Shown one piece after another: positions 25,812 to 34,438 of a stretch of 56,131 bases of DNA (positions within the stretch are counted from its first letter, which is position 1; every line of letters begins with the position of its first letter). Below the pieces are notes generated by a model. The model worked only from the letters and a program-made list of their open reading frames with translations. It searched no databases and was not told the origin of the DNA. Both the position numbers and the translations under genes were made by a program. The DNA comes from Oscillospiraceae bacterium (GTDB taxonomy: Bacteria; Bacillota; Clostridia; Oscillospirales; Ruminococcaceae): contig JAIHAL010000010.1 in NCBI GenBank assembly GCA_020054675.1, positions 1 through 56,131 on the forward strand. Reading direction: 5' to 3'.

Positions 25812-27602
25812 GTGTTGACAAACAACAAGAATGTTTTGGCTTGGGTTGACGAAATGGTCGCCCTTACAAAGCCGGACAAGGTAGTATGGATAGACGGAAG
25901 CGATGAACAGCTTTCGGCTTTGAGGGAGGAGGCTATCTCCACCGGGGAACTTATAAGGCTTAATCAGGAAAAACTCCCCGGCTGCGTATACCACAGGACA
26001 AATCCTAATGACGTTGCGCGCGTTGAAGATAGAACTTTCATCTGCTCCAAGAAAAAAGAAGATGCCGGCCCGACCAACAACTGGTGCGATCCGGAAGAAA
26101 TGAAAGCAAAGCTTATGCCAATGTATGACGGCGTTATGAAGGGACGCACAATGTACGTTATCCCTTACTCCATGGGCCCTATCGGCTCCCCGTTTGCAAA
26201 GGTGGGCGTTGAGGTTACAGACTCCATTTACGTCGTTCTCAACATGGACATCATGACAAGAATGGGCAAGCAGGCTTTTGAAAACCTCGGCGAAACATCC
26301 AATGACTTCGTTCGCGGACTTCACTCAAAGGCTCAGATTGACCCCGAAAACAGATACATCTGCCACTTCCCGGAAGAAAATACGATTATGTCCATAAACT
26401 CCGGCTACGGCGGAAACGTTCTCCTCGGCAAGAAATGCTTTGCGCTTAGAATTGCTTCCTACCAGGGCAAGAATGAAGGCTGGATGGCTGAACACATGCT
26501 CATCCTCGGCGTTGAAAAGCCAAACGGAGAAGTTAAGTACGTTTGCGCGGCATTCCCGTCCGCTTGCGGAAAGACCAACCTCGCAATGCTCATTCCGCCG
26601 GAGGTTTACACAAAGCAGGGATACAAAGTATGGTGCGTGGGCGATGATATCGCTTGGCTCAGAATCGGTCCGGATGGAAGGCTTTGGGCAATCAACCCCG
26701 AAAACGGATTCTTCGGCGTTGCACCCGGAACAAATGAAAAATCCAATCCGAATGCTTTGGCTACAGTTCAAAAGAATACAATCTTTACAAACGTCGCTCT
26801 CAACAACGACGATATGACCGTTTGGTGGGAAGGCCTTGACAAGAATCCTCCGGAAAACGCAACCGAATGGACCGGCAACAAGGTAAACGGTAAAGAATAC
26901 AGCGCACAGGGCGGCAAGCTTGCACACCCGAACTCAAGATTTACAGCCCCTGCAGTTAACTGCCCGTGCCTTAGCAAGGAATTCAACAACCCGAACGGAG
27001 TTCCGATTTCAGCTATCGTATTCGGCGGAAGACGCGCAAAGACTGCTCCGCTGGTATATCAATCATTCTCATGGCAGCATGGAACATTTGTCGGCTCCAC
27101 AATGGCTTCCGAAACAACCGCGGCAGCTATCGGTGCAGTTGGAGTTGTCCGCCGCGACCCGATGGCTATGCTCCCGTTCTGCGGATACAACATGGGCGAT
27201 TATTTCGCACATTGGCTTGAAATGGGTAAGAAGCTCGGCGATAAGGCTCCTAAGATATTCCATGTAAACTGGTTCAGGACCGACGACAAGGGTCACTTCA
27301 TTTGGCCGGGATTCGGCGACAACATGAGAGTGCTCGATTGGATTATCAACCGCTGCGAAGGAACTGCCGATGCAGTTGAAACTCCTATCGGATATGAACC
27401 GAAGCCGGAAGATATCAACATCAGCGGCCTTGAAAGCGAAGGCGTAACTGTTGACGTTGTAAAGGACCTCCTCAGCGTGGACAAGGAACTTTGGAAGGAA
27501 GAAACCAAGGGCATTCACGAATTTTACGCAAAATTCGGCGACAGGCTTCCTAAGGAGCTTAACGAAGAACTTGCCGCTCTCGAAGCAAGGCTTGCAAAGT
27601 AA
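25812..27602 (+). CDS. pckG: Phosphoenolpyruvate carboxykinase (GTP)
   Basis: A 596-aa GTP-type PEPCK interconverting oxaloacetate and phosphoenolpyruvate. In fermenters it often runs toward oxaloacetate for succinate or propionate formation. Markers are NNWCDPEEM, YVIPYSMGPIGSPF, the P-loop FPSACGKTNLAML (near 250), GDDIAWLR and the C-terminal lid region. The start is uncertain: AAAGGGG (25796-25802) suits GTG 25812 better than TTG 25806 or TTG 25815. It has its own promoter and terminator. Codons look biased toward those of highly expressed neighbours such as the binding protein. Confidence 0.95.
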   Translation: MLTNNKNVLAWVDEMVALTKPDKVVWIDGSDEQLSALREEAISTGELIRLNQEKLPGCVYHRTNPNDVARVEDRTFICSKKKEDAGPTNNWCDPEEMKAKLMPMYDGVMKGRTMYVIPYSMGPIGSPFAKVGVEVTDSIYVVLNMDIMTRMGKQAFENLGETSNDFVRGLHSKAQIDPENRYICHFPEENTIMSINSGYGGNVLLGKKCFALRIASYQGKNEGWMAEHMLILGVEKPNGEVKYVCAAFPSACGKTNLAMLIPPEVYTKQGYKVWCVGDDIAWLRIGPDGRLWAINPENGFFGVAPGTNEKSNPNALATVQKNTIFTNVALNNDDMTVWWEGLDKNPPENATEWTGNKVNGKEYSAQGGKLAHPNSRFTAPAVNCPCLSKEFNNPNGVPISAIVFGGRRAKTAPLVYQSFSWQHGTFVGSTMASETTAAAIGAVGVVRRDPMAMLPFCGYNMGDYFAHWLEMGKKLGDKAPKIFHVNWFRTDDKGHFIWPGFGDNMRVLDWIINRCEGTADAVETPIGYEPKPEDINISGLESEGVTVDVVKDLLSVDKELWKEETKGIHEFYAKFGDRLPKELNEELAALEARLAK

Positions 27603-27615
27603 TAAAATTAAGTTT

Positions 27616-27655
27616 AAAAAACCGCTCCGCATTAAAAATGCGGGCGGTTTTTTTG
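27616..27655. terminator. Bidirectional terminator, pckG / GH13
   Basis: AAACCGCTCCGCATT pairs with AATGCGGGCGGTTT (one mismatch), with A-rich and T-rich flanks. It lies between convergent genes. Confidence 0.85.
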
Positions 27656-29380
27656 TTACTCTTTAAACACGCAAAAGCCGAAGGGAGAAAGCGAATTTCC
27701 GGAAAAACCATCGCTTAAAAGAATTTTTGCATCCGCCGGAACAGGATTTGTAATTTTTTCTTCTCTTTCTCCGGCATTTAGAATTACATATATTTTTTCA
27801 TTTCCATAGCAGCGCGAAAAGGCATAAAGCTTTGAATACTTTGGCGCTGAAAAAGAACGGTACTCGCCTATCCGAAGTGCAGTATTGTTTTTTCTTAAAG
27901 CTATTGCATCCTTATAAAAACTGTACATTTCATCATTGGGGTCATTCCATTTCATTGCTCTGCGGTAATCTGATTCCCTATAACCATCTATTCCCTGCTC
28001 GTCGCCGTAAAAAATTGAAGGAACCCCAACAAATGTCATCTGGAAGAGCACCGCCAGTTTCAAACGTCTTTTATCGCCTCCGCAAAGCGAAAGGAAACGT
28101 GAAACGTCATGGCTGTCAAGAAGATTTAGCAGTCCATAGGATGTATTTTTATTATACATCATAAGAGCATCGGAAATCCTTGCGTCAAATTCAAACGCAT
28201 CAAACCTGTCAAGGGCAAAGAAGTCGCGGCAGGCGTTTCTAAAAGGATAATTCATAACCGAATCAAACTGGTCGCCTTTGAGCCATTCTCCTGCCGGCTC
28301 CCAAATTTCGCCGATAAGAATGCAGTCCGGATTGGCCGCTTTTGCCGTTTTTCTGAATGCTCTCCAAAAATCGTGATTTATTTCATTTGCAACATCAAGC
28401 CGCCAGCCGTCTATGCCGAAATTTTCAATCCAATGCCTGCAAACCTTGCAGAAATATTCAACCACTTCCGGGTTTGAAGTATTCATTTTAGGCATTTTCT
28501 TTTCATAGGCAAAGCAATCGTAATTTGGATAATCTCCCGCCGCATCAGACTTTATTAAGGGAAAATTAATTCTATAAAACCAATCCTTGTATTTTGAATT
28601 TTCACCATTTTTTATTACATCTTCAAAAGCAAAAAATTTCCATCCGCAGTGATTGAAAACCCCGTCAAGAATTACTTTAATGCCATTTTGATGGCACTTT
28701 TCAACGAGCTCTTTAAAATCATCATCAGTTCCAAAGCACGGGTCAATGTGGAAATAATCAATCAGGTCATATTTATGATATTCCCCAGCAGCAAATATAG
28801 GATTTGTATATATGCAGGTTGCTCCAAGCTCCTTAATATAATCGATATTTTCAGTTATTCCCTTTATTTTCCCTCCGCGCAGGCTTTTTGTTTTGTTATG
28901 TTCATATGGAGCATTACAAGGTTCGCCGCTTATGTACCTTCTTGAAGTTGCAAAGCTGTCGGGAAAAATATTATAAACAACGGCATTTTTAAACCATTCA
29001 GGAATTTTTACTATATCCTCCCTTCTGTTAAATGGAATTTGATAATATTCTCCCCTTTCGTCAGGCTGCTGCTTTGAAAAATTATCCGAATAATAAAAAA
29101 TAGTTTCTTTTCCATCGGTAATTTCAAAAAAATAGCAAATTCTTGTATAAGGAATTTCAACGCAAATTTCAAAATAATCAAAAAGTTCATCCGAAGCTGC
29201 AAGCTCCATTTTTGCCTTTGTAAGAGCGATAGGATTTGAACAGCAGTATCTGTCGCCAAAAAAAAGCGCAGCGGACTTTAAATCGCCTCTCGCGGCCCTT
29301 AAACGAAATACTATATGGTTTTCGTCTACGGCATTGGCATAGTTTGAAAGCGGAATGTGCAGTAATGCTTCTTTTATCAT
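27656..29380 (-). CDS. GH13 neopullulanase/maltogenic-amylase-like enzyme
   Basis: A 574-aa cytoplasmic alpha-glucan hydrolase. An N-terminal beta-domain of CBM34 type (about 1-115) precedes the GH13 barrel: AVVYNIFPDSFA (region I side), DGVFNHCG, nucleophile Asp in DGWRLDVANE, acid/base Glu in LIGEIWEP, transition-state Asp in LLDSHD. A small C-terminal beta domain follows. The architecture fits subfamily 20 enzymes acting on maltodextrins, cyclodextrins or pullulan. The start is ATG 29380 with AAAGGA about 9 nt upstream. It is divergent from a LacI regulator, with an operator near each gene. Confidence 0.88.
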   Translation of the reverse strand: MIKEALLHIPLSNYANAVDENHIVFRLRAARGDLKSAALFFGDRYCCSNPIALTKAKMELAASDELFDYFEICVEIPYTRICYFFEITDGKETIFYYSDNFSKQQPDERGEYYQIPFNRREDIVKIPEWFKNAVVYNIFPDSFATSRRYISGEPCNAPYEHNKTKSLRGGKIKGITENIDYIKELGATCIYTNPIFAAGEYHKYDLIDYFHIDPCFGTDDDFKELVEKCHQNGIKVILDGVFNHCGWKFFAFEDVIKNGENSKYKDWFYRINFPLIKSDAAGDYPNYDCFAYEKKMPKMNTSNPEVVEYFCKVCRHWIENFGIDGWRLDVANEINHDFWRAFRKTAKAANPDCILIGEIWEPAGEWLKGDQFDSVMNYPFRNACRDFFALDRFDAFEFDARISDALMMYNKNTSYGLLNLLDSHDVSRFLSLCGGDKRRLKLAVLFQMTFVGVPSIFYGDEQGIDGYRESDYRRAMKWNDPNDEMYSFYKDAIALRKNNTALRIGEYRSFSAPKYSKLYAFSRCYGNEKIYVILNAGEREEKITNPVPADAKILLSDGFSGNSLSPFGFCVFKE

Positions 29381-29450
29381 ATTGCAGGTCCTTTCTTTTG
29401 ATTTAAGCATATAATTTTCTTTACAATCAATACTTACTAAAAATATTTAA

Positions 29451-29462
29451 GAAAACGTTGTA
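29451..29462. promoter_or_regulatory. LacI-type operator O1 near GH13
   Basis: GAAAACGTTGTA, nearly identical to the site at 29582-29593, lies in the upstream region of the minus-strand amylase gene. A weak minus-strand promoter (TTTCAA...TATTTT) would bracket it. Confidence 0.6.
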
Positions 29463-29568
29463 ATTGAAAATAAGCAAATTAAATTGTTTTACATCCAATT
29501 TATCGCTATTTCCATGGTTATTATATATACATTTTTCCTTTAAGTCAATAGAAATCATGCATAATCTA

Positions 29569-29597
29569 TTGATTTTTTTAGTAAAACGTTGTACTAT
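29569..29597 (+). promoter_or_regulatory. lacI-type promoter with internal operator O2
   Basis: TTGATT (29569-29574), 17-bp spacer, TACTAT (29592-29597). TAAAACGTTGTA (29582-29593), a near-palindrome with the central CG typical of LacI-family sites, fills the spacer, implying autorepression. Its centre is 131 bp from O1, compatible with looping. Confidence 0.75.
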
Positions 29598-29630
29598 ATA
29601 TTTAGCAAACAGCTTTAAAGGAGTGGTTTT

Positions 29631-30644
29631 ATGTCGGTTACCATAAAAGATGTCGCCAAAGAGGCAGGGGTTTCAATTTCAACCGTTTCCAAGGTCATAA
29701 ACAATTCCTATACCATTTCGGAAGAAACAGCAAAAAAAGTCCGCGAAGTTATGGAAAGGCTGCACTACCATCCAAACCTCACGGCAAGAAATTTTGTAAA
29801 AGGCTCCACGGGGAACATTATATTCCTCACAAACCTTGAAAGAAACTCGGCTTTTGCAAATCCGCATATGTTTGAAATCATATGCGGAGCGCAAAAATCC
29901 CTTGAAAAGAAAGGATATTCGCTGCAAATTTTAAACGCTCCGACAAACGAGGCTCAAATCGAAGCGGTTGAAAGGATAATTGCCCAAAGGAATGCCGATG
30001 GAATAATTCTCCACGGCTGTGCCGACAACAAAGAACTTGCCCCTTTTATTTTAAAAGCATCCTTCCCGCATATGCTGATAGGCTGTCCTAATTTTGACAG
30101 CCAGCTTTGCTGGGTGGATATAAACAACTGCCTCTCGGGTGAAATTGCCGCAACCCATCTTGTCGAAGAAGGATACAGGGACATTGCTTTTATAGGCGCT
30201 CTTGAAACTGATTTTATTTCCGTCCACAGACTGCAAGGGGTCAAAAAAGCCCTTAAAAATCTTGAAATCCCTATAAATCAGGCTTATATAAAGCAATGCG
30301 CAGATAATGTTTCAAAAGCAAAAAAAGCTATGGCGGAGCTTTTGCAAAATGAAAATCGTCCTGATTCGGTAATATGCGAAAATAATCTTATCGCCCTTGG
30401 AGCCTTGGATATTATAAAGCAAAACGGGCTTAAAATCCCCGATGACATTGCCGTAATAACCTTTGATGACTATCCTTTTTCGCAAATAACAGAGCCGAAG
30501 CTCACCGTTGTGAACATTGACGTTTACGAAATGGGCGTTCAGGCCGGCAATATGATAATAAGCAAAATCAAAAAGCCCAATCTGCAAATACAATCCTATT
30601 CCACTCTGCCGGAGCTTATAGTCCGTGAATCGACTAAAAAATAA
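29631..30644 (+). CDS. LacI-family regulator of the GH13 gene
   Basis: A 337-aa repressor with an N-terminal LacI helix-turn-helix (residues 3-22; TIKDVAKEAGVSISTVSKVI), a hinge (HYHPNLTARNF, about 46-56) and a sugar-binding core resembling MalR-type regulators. The ATG has AAAGGAG 7-13 nt before it. Paired operators sit between it and the amylase gene, so maltose-type sugars are the likely inducers (inference from the neighbour). Confidence 0.9.
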   Translation: MSVTIKDVAKEAGVSISTVSKVINNSYTISEETAKKVREVMERLHYHPNLTARNFVKGSTGNIIFLTNLERNSAFANPHMFEIICGAQKSLEKKGYSLQILNAPTNEAQIEAVERIIAQRNADGIILHGCADNKELAPFILKASFPHMLIGCPNFDSQLCWVDINNCLSGEIAATHLVEEGYRDIAFIGALETDFISVHRLQGVKKALKNLEIPINQAYIKQCADNVSKAKKAMAELLQNENRPDSVICENNLIALGALDIIKQNGLKIPDDIAVITFDDYPFSQITEPKLTVVNIDVYEMGVQAGNMIISKIKKPNLQIQSYSTLPELIVRESTKK

Positions 30645-30756
30645 TTACAAGGCTTCAAACTATGTTGTAGTTATAGACAATGCCCCTCTTGGCACGACAC
30701 TTTCAGTTGGCGCTCCCATATCCGATACTGTTCAAGAAATAACAATTGTTAAATAA
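30622..30756 (+). pseudogene. Remnant reading frame overlapping the lacI-type gene end
   Basis: An open frame, in a different frame from the regulator, begins after a TAG at 30619-30621 and runs to TAA 30754-30756. From 30643 it reads NYKASNYVVVIDNAPLGTT and then SVGAPISDTVQEITIVK, which looks like the C-terminal beta-strands of a larger protein. No ribosome site or credible start is present. It could be the tail of a lost downstream gene; I cannot name the family. Confidence 0.4.
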
Positions 30757-30767
30757 TTTCAAAAATA

Positions 30768-30813
30768 AAAATCCGCCTTGAAAGACTTTAAAATCTTTCA
30801 AGGCGGATTTTTT
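30768..30813. terminator. Bidirectional terminator, lacI-type / GNAT
   Basis: AATCCGCCTTGAAAGA pairs with TCTTTCAAGGCGGATT around an 8-nt loop, followed by a T-run and preceded by A-rich sequence. Confidence 0.9.
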
Positions 30814-30815
30814 AA

Positions 30816-31268
30816 TTAAAGTTCAATTTTATAAATCCTCGAACTATCGCCCCATGGATGATAACCTGTGCCGATATGTTCAAAACCAAATTTTTCAAAA
30901 TAGCCTATATGTTCCGTTCCAAGATAAAGCGTGGAAAATCCGGCCTTTTTAGCATCCTCTTTTACATGGTTTATAAGGAGGGAGCCAAGCGAATTCCCGC
31001 GCCTGCCCTCATCTACATAAAGCGACGAAAGCCATGGGAACAAATCCATCCTGCTGATAAAATCGTTTATCAAAAGTCCGGCGCAGCCGATTATTTCTCC
31101 ATTGTCTTCAAGCAAATACCAGCGTGGAAGCGGGTTTTCAATATTTATGCTGTGTTCAATGCAATCGTGATAGCAAAGGTAGTTGTTTACATTCCCCCAT
31201 TTGCTGAATATGAAGTGTATTGCCTTGTCAAGATACTCCGGATGCTCCCTGAGTCCTATAATTTGCAT
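30816..31268 (-). CDS. GNAT-family acetyltransferase
   Basis: A 150-aa GNAT enzyme with the acetyl-CoA loop region (YVDEGRRGNSLGSLLINH, about 80-97) and C-terminal YFEKFGFEHIGTGYHPWG. Substrate is unknown. The start is ATG 31268 behind GGAGGGAC; a longer frame begins inside that ribosome site. It is the last gene of a three-gene operon after the amidohydrolase (24-nt gap). Confidence 0.8.
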   Translation of the reverse strand: MQIIGLREHPEYLDKAIHFIFSKWGNVNNYLCYHDCIEHSINIENPLPRWYLLEDNGEIIGCAGLLINDFISRMDLFPWLSSLYVDEGRRGNSLGSLLINHVKEDAKKAGFSTLYLGTEHIGYFEKFGFEHIGTGYHPWGDSSRIYKIEL

Positions 31269-31292
31269 AAAAAGTCCCTCCTTCATTTTTGT

Positions 31293-32156
31293 CTATTCTA
31301 TGCCAAAAAAATCTTTAAAATTACCTGCAAGAATTTTTTGATTTTCTTCAAAAGAAAGCTTTAAGGCAAAAAATCTATCAAGTTCCGCCAAAGGTTCCCA
31401 CATTGGAAAATCAGTGCCAAATAAAATATTTTCGGTTCCATAATGATATATAAGTTTTCTTGCATATTCCTTAGGAATTATTGCAAGCGAACTGCTTGTA
31501 TCAAATTTTAAATTGGGATGCCTTAAATATTCCTCGGCCTCACGCCATCTCCTATATCCGCCAAAATGTGCGGCTATGACATTTAAACGAGGAAAATTCT
31601 TCAAAATCCGTGCAAGCTTTACAGGACTTGAATATTCATACCTCTCATCGCCCATATGGATAAGAATGGGCAACTTCCCCTCAATTGCCGAATAAATTTT
31701 AAACGCTTCTTTGCAGTCAATATCAAATTTTTGAAAATCCGGATGGATTTTTATCCCATGCAATCCCAAATTTTCAATTCTCGCAACCTCATCCTCAAGG
31801 TTTTCCATCAGCGGATGAAGCGTTCCCAACCCCCAAAATTCAGGATGTTTTCCGCACTCTTTTGCAATAAAATCATTTATGCTCCTCACCTGATGCGGAG
31901 TTGTGGCAGTTGAGCACACAAGGCACTTTGATATTCCCGCTTTGAAGCTTTCATCCAGCAGTTTTTTTGATATGCCTTCACAATACATAGGCAAATCATA
32001 AAAATCGCCTATTGCGTCCGTTGCCTTTTGTGAAATTTTTTCGGGGAAAATATGCGCATGAGCGTCTATGATTTCATACTCCGCCCGCATTTCAACAGCT
32101 TTTTCAAATTCAGGCGGATTTAAAGTCTTGCATTCCCCGTTTTCGTTTTGATTCAA
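31293..32156 (-). CDS. Amidohydrolase-family (Amidohydro_2) metal hydrolase
   Basis: A 287-aa TIM-barrel protein of the amidohydrolase_2 type. Metal-binding motifs are IDAHAHIF (about 29-36), IHMGDE with His, IAAHFGG and ILFGTDFPMWEP with the C-terminal Asp. Such enzymes include decarboxylases and lactonases; the substrate cannot be told. It appears to start at TTG 32156, with AAAGGAG about 12 nt upstream; an in-frame ATG 66 nt inside has no ribosome site. It lies between the MCP fragment and the GNAT gene in one operon. Confidence 0.8.
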   Translation of the reverse strand: MNQNENGECKTLNPPEFEKAVEMRAEYEIIDAHAHIFPEKISQKATDAIGDFYDLPMYCEGISKKLLDESFKAGISKCLVCSTATTPHQVRSINDFIAKECGKHPEFWGLGTLHPLMENLEDEVARIENLGLHGIKIHPDFQKFDIDCKEAFKIYSAIEGKLPILIHMGDERYEYSSPVKLARILKNFPRLNVIAAHFGGYRRWREAEEYLRHPNLKFDTSSSLAIIPKEYARKLIYHYGTENILFGTDFPMWEPLAELDRFFALKLSFEENQKILAGNFKDFFGIE

Positions 32157-32172
32157 AAATGAAGAACTCCTT

Positions 32173-32685
32173 TTATTTTATCTTTTGCGAAATTTCTTTA
32201 AGAAGCTCTGCAATGCTCCTTGTATATTCAATATTTTTTTCCACAATTTCGCTTGTGGTCTTTATGTAATGGACTATTTCATCGGTATCCGCGCCGATTG
32301 CCTGAATTGTATCGACAATTTTATCTGCCGAGGACTTGCTGACGTCCGCAAGGCTCCTCACTTCTTGGGCGATAACGCCAAAGCCTTTTCCGCTTTCTTT
32401 TGCGCGCGAGGCCTCTATGGATGCGTTAAAGCCAAGAATTCTTGTATTCATGGCTATATCCTGTATAACCTTTACGGTATCCTTTGTATCGGTTACTTTT
32501 TTTACGGAGTTTTCAGCAATTCTTGTAAGGTTTTCAAAGCTCTCATAAAGCTTTTGGTTGTTTGCGGAATTTGCCTCAATCAATTCTTCTATTTCCTTGA
32601 TTCTTGCGGAAAGGTCCTTGCAATCTCCGGAATCAAGGTTTATCAAAGTATCGTTGATTGTATCTACGGGTTTTATTGTGTTCAT
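32173..32685 (-). CDS. Small soluble methyl-accepting-chemotaxis-like protein
   Basis: A 170-aa all-helical protein containing only the tip of an MCP signalling hairpin (IQDIAMNTRILGFNASIEASRA, then GKGFGVIAQEVRSLADVS, about 78-120) with coiled coils on each side. No membrane span or sensor domain is present. Such short MCP-like proteins occur in Firmicutes and may modulate a histidine kinase or cyclase; no chemotaxis genes are near. The start is ATG 32685 behind GGGGAG. It is the first gene of the operon. Confidence 0.75.
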   Translation of the reverse strand: MNTIKPVDTINDTLINLDSGDCKDLSARIKEIEELIEANSANNQKLYESFENLTRIAENSVKKVTDTKDTVKVIQDIAMNTRILGFNASIEASRAKESGKGFGVIAQEVRSLADVSKSSADKIVDTIQAIGADTDEIVHYIKTTSEIVEKNIEYTRSIAELLKEISQKIK

Positions 32686-32751
32686 TAAAAAGCAACTCCC
32701 CACGATAAAATTGTATGAAATTAAACAAAAACGCTATATTTTCATACCTTA

Positions 32752-32780
32752 ATTCTATATTTTTTTCTGTATTTTGTCAA
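32752..32780 (-). promoter_or_regulatory. Promoter of the MCP-like/amidohydrolase/GNAT operon
   Basis: On the minus strand: TTGACA (32775-32780), 17-bp spacer, TAGAAT (32752-32757). Downstream, GTATGAAA (32713-32720) and TTTCATAC (32740-32747) form an 8-bp inverted repeat that may be an operator. Confidence 0.7.
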
Positions 32781-32881
32781 TAGATTTATCATCATTTTCT
32801 TTCTCCAAAAATGACTTTGTAAACTTGTACAAATTTATTATGCAGGTTTTATTATTGAAATAATTTACTTTTAGGTGTATA

Positions 32882-32904
32882 ATGTAGAGGTTAGAAGTTA
32901 GATT
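32882..32904 (+). repeat. Partial GTTAGA arm
   Basis: GAGGTTAGAAGTTAGATTTT matches one arm of the GTTAGA element without its core. It may be a remnant left by excision or recombination. Confidence 0.5.
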
Positions 32905-32916
32905 TTTTTCATTATT

Positions 32917-33044
32917 TTATGGGGCTCCGCCCCATAAGTAATAAAAAAGCTTATTAAATCTTATTAACCCCCGGTAACTTTTTGTCCGGCGACAAAAAGT
33001 TACCAAAAAACGCCTAATTTTTATGCGTCTTAATCCGCCTATTC
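32917..33044 (+). repeat. Repeat modules B and A, copy 2
   Basis: Hairpin B: TTATGGGGC (32917-32925) with GCCCCATAA (32929-32937). Hairpin A: GGTAACTTTTTGTC (32973-32986) with GACAAAAAGTTACC (32991-33004), loop CGGC. CAAAAAACGCCTAATTTTTA and GTCTTAATCCGCC follow, matching the reverse complement of positions 30-60. Orientation is opposite to copy 1. Confidence 0.85.
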
Positions 33045-33045
33045 A

Positions 33046-33157
33046 TTTAGAAGTTAGAAATTAGAGGTTAGAAATTAGAGTTTGATATTTTTACATTAAA
33101 GGTCTTATTTTGATTTACCAGCATCTAACATCTAACGTCTAACAACTAACGACTAAA
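33046..33157 (+). repeat. GTTAGA inverted element, copy 3
   Basis: The left arm is of TTAGAAG/TTAGAAA/TTAGAGG units, the right arm of CTAACATCTAACGTCTAAC units. A 27-nt core stretch is identical to that at 6060-6158. It is placed between modules A and C, which are adjacent in the copy at 55738-55827, so it looks inserted there. Confidence 0.85.
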
Positions 33158-33158
33158 A

Positions 33159-33310
33159 GGGCAACGGCAATTTGCTTACATAAAAATTTAAACCGCAAAT
33201 TGCCTGCCAGGCGAATGACGGCTTGTTTTTGTTGACCTGCTTTTCGCCTTGGTGCTCACCAATCCAATTTTACTACGAAAAGCAGGTCTTTAAGCCCATT
33301 TCTCTTAACA
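33159..33310 (+). repeat. Repeat modules C and D, copy 2
   Basis: Module C (from GGGCAACGG, 33159) is diverged in its middle but ends GGCGAATGACGGC as in the other copies. Module D (33234-33288) has perfect 13-bp arms, exactly 55 nt, with loop hairpin TTGGTG-CT-CACCAA. The rest of the gap to 33383 holds TAACAACTA-type repeats and no clear promoter for the phosphatase gene. Confidence 0.85.
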
Positions 33311-33383
33311 ATTTTTGATTTTAAATAAAAATTAAGACTAACTACTAACAACTATCTTGCTAACAACTAAATCGTGAGGTCTT

Positions 33384-34136
33384 ATGTATTACTGCTGTGG
33401 AATTTCAGAAACAGGCAACACCAGAAAGCACAATGAGGATGCCTTTTTAATAAATAAAATAGTAATGAGCCATGCAAAAATGGAAAGCTTCGCAAAAGAG
33501 CCTTTTATAACAGCCGTTGCGGACGGGGTTTCCGGAGAAAGGTCGGGCGAAATCGCTTCAAAGCTTTCTTTAAGGCTTTTAGCGGATGTTAATTTCTCCA
33601 AAAGCGCCGATATAAAAAAGGAAATAAACAATATACACAAAAGCTTAATGGAATATGGAATGTCGCACAGCGAGGCGCTTAATATGCAGACCACGCTTTG
33701 CGCTCTTGCGGTTGACGAGGAAAACTTGGCATATTCAATAAATATAGGAGATTCGAGAATGTACCGTTTTTTTGACGGAAAGTTTGTCCAGATTACAAAG
33801 GACCAATCCCTTGTGCAGCTTTTGTGCGATGCGGGAGCAATCACCGAAGAAGAGAAGTTTTCCCACGAGAAAAAGAATTTTATTTTTCCCGTACTTGGCG
33901 ACATTATGTCGCCGCCCTGCACGGATATAATAAAGATAGGAAAAATAAATCCCGGCGAGCTGATTTTAATTTGCACCGACGGTTTGTCGGATTATGTAAG
34001 GCCGGAAGAAATCTCTATCGTATTATCAAGAAAAGAAAGGCTTTTAAACAAGCTTTCGGAGCTTGTAAAGCTTGCACTTAAAAGAGGCAGTCTTGACAAC
34101 ATAACAATAGTTGCCGTTTCTGCCGGGGAGGAATAG
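33384..34136 (+). CDS. PP2C-family (PPM) Ser/Thr protein phosphatase
   Basis: A 250-aa stand-alone PPM phosphatase. Metal-binding and catalytic motifs are present in order: RKHNED (D19), VADGVSGE (D47), INIGDSRMYR, CTDGLSDYV and DNITIVA. PrpC-type enzymes of this size usually pair with a PASTA kinase; here no kinase is adjacent. Instead it is followed after 5 nt by a small membrane protein and then spoVAC, suggesting a link to sporulation or envelope control (inference). The ribosome site is GTGAGGT. Confidence 0.9.
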   Translation: MYYCCGISETGNTRKHNEDAFLINKIVMSHAKMESFAKEPFITAVADGVSGERSGEIASKLSLRLLADVNFSKSADIKKEINNIHKSLMEYGMSHSEALNMQTTLCALAVDEENLAYSINIGDSRMYRFFDGKFVQITKDQSLVQLLCDAGAITEEEKFSHEKKNFIFPVLGDIMSPPCTDIIKIGKINPGELILICTDGLSDYVRPEEISIVLSRKERLLNKLSELVKLALKRGSLDNITIVAVSAGEE

Positions 34137-34141
34137 CTTTT

Positions 34142-34387
34142 ATGAAAAAGGGCGATTTGGCGTCTTACATCCTTTCGCTGATTTTGGTTTTTGCCGGCAT
34201 AGCGTGCGGATTTCTTGTTTCAAAAGGAATTCTGCCTCAAATTTGCTGGTTTGCGGCGATTTTTTTGATTTCCCTTGCCACATTTGTTTACAGCCGAAGG
34301 AATTATATAAACATGAAAAATGAAATTGAGGAAAGGCGCAAAAAAAGCGCCGAACGCAAAAATCAGCGCAGCGGCAGGTATTTATAA
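34142..34387 (+). CDS. Small two-helix membrane protein, unknown
   Basis: An 81-aa protein with two hydrophobic helices (about 8-28 and 34-51) and a strongly basic tail (RRKKSAERKNQRSGRYL). I do not recognise a family. It starts 5 nt after the phosphatase stop and shares its operon, so it may be a membrane partner of the phosphatase. Confidence 0.65.
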   Translation: MKKGDLASYILSLILVFAGIACGFLVSKGILPQICWFAAIFLISLATFVYSRRNYINMKNEIEERRKKSAERKNQRSGRYL

Positions 34388-34438
34388 GCCATTTTGAGGA
34401 ATACTGTCTTTGAAAATTTATTTTTCGGAGGCGGTACT

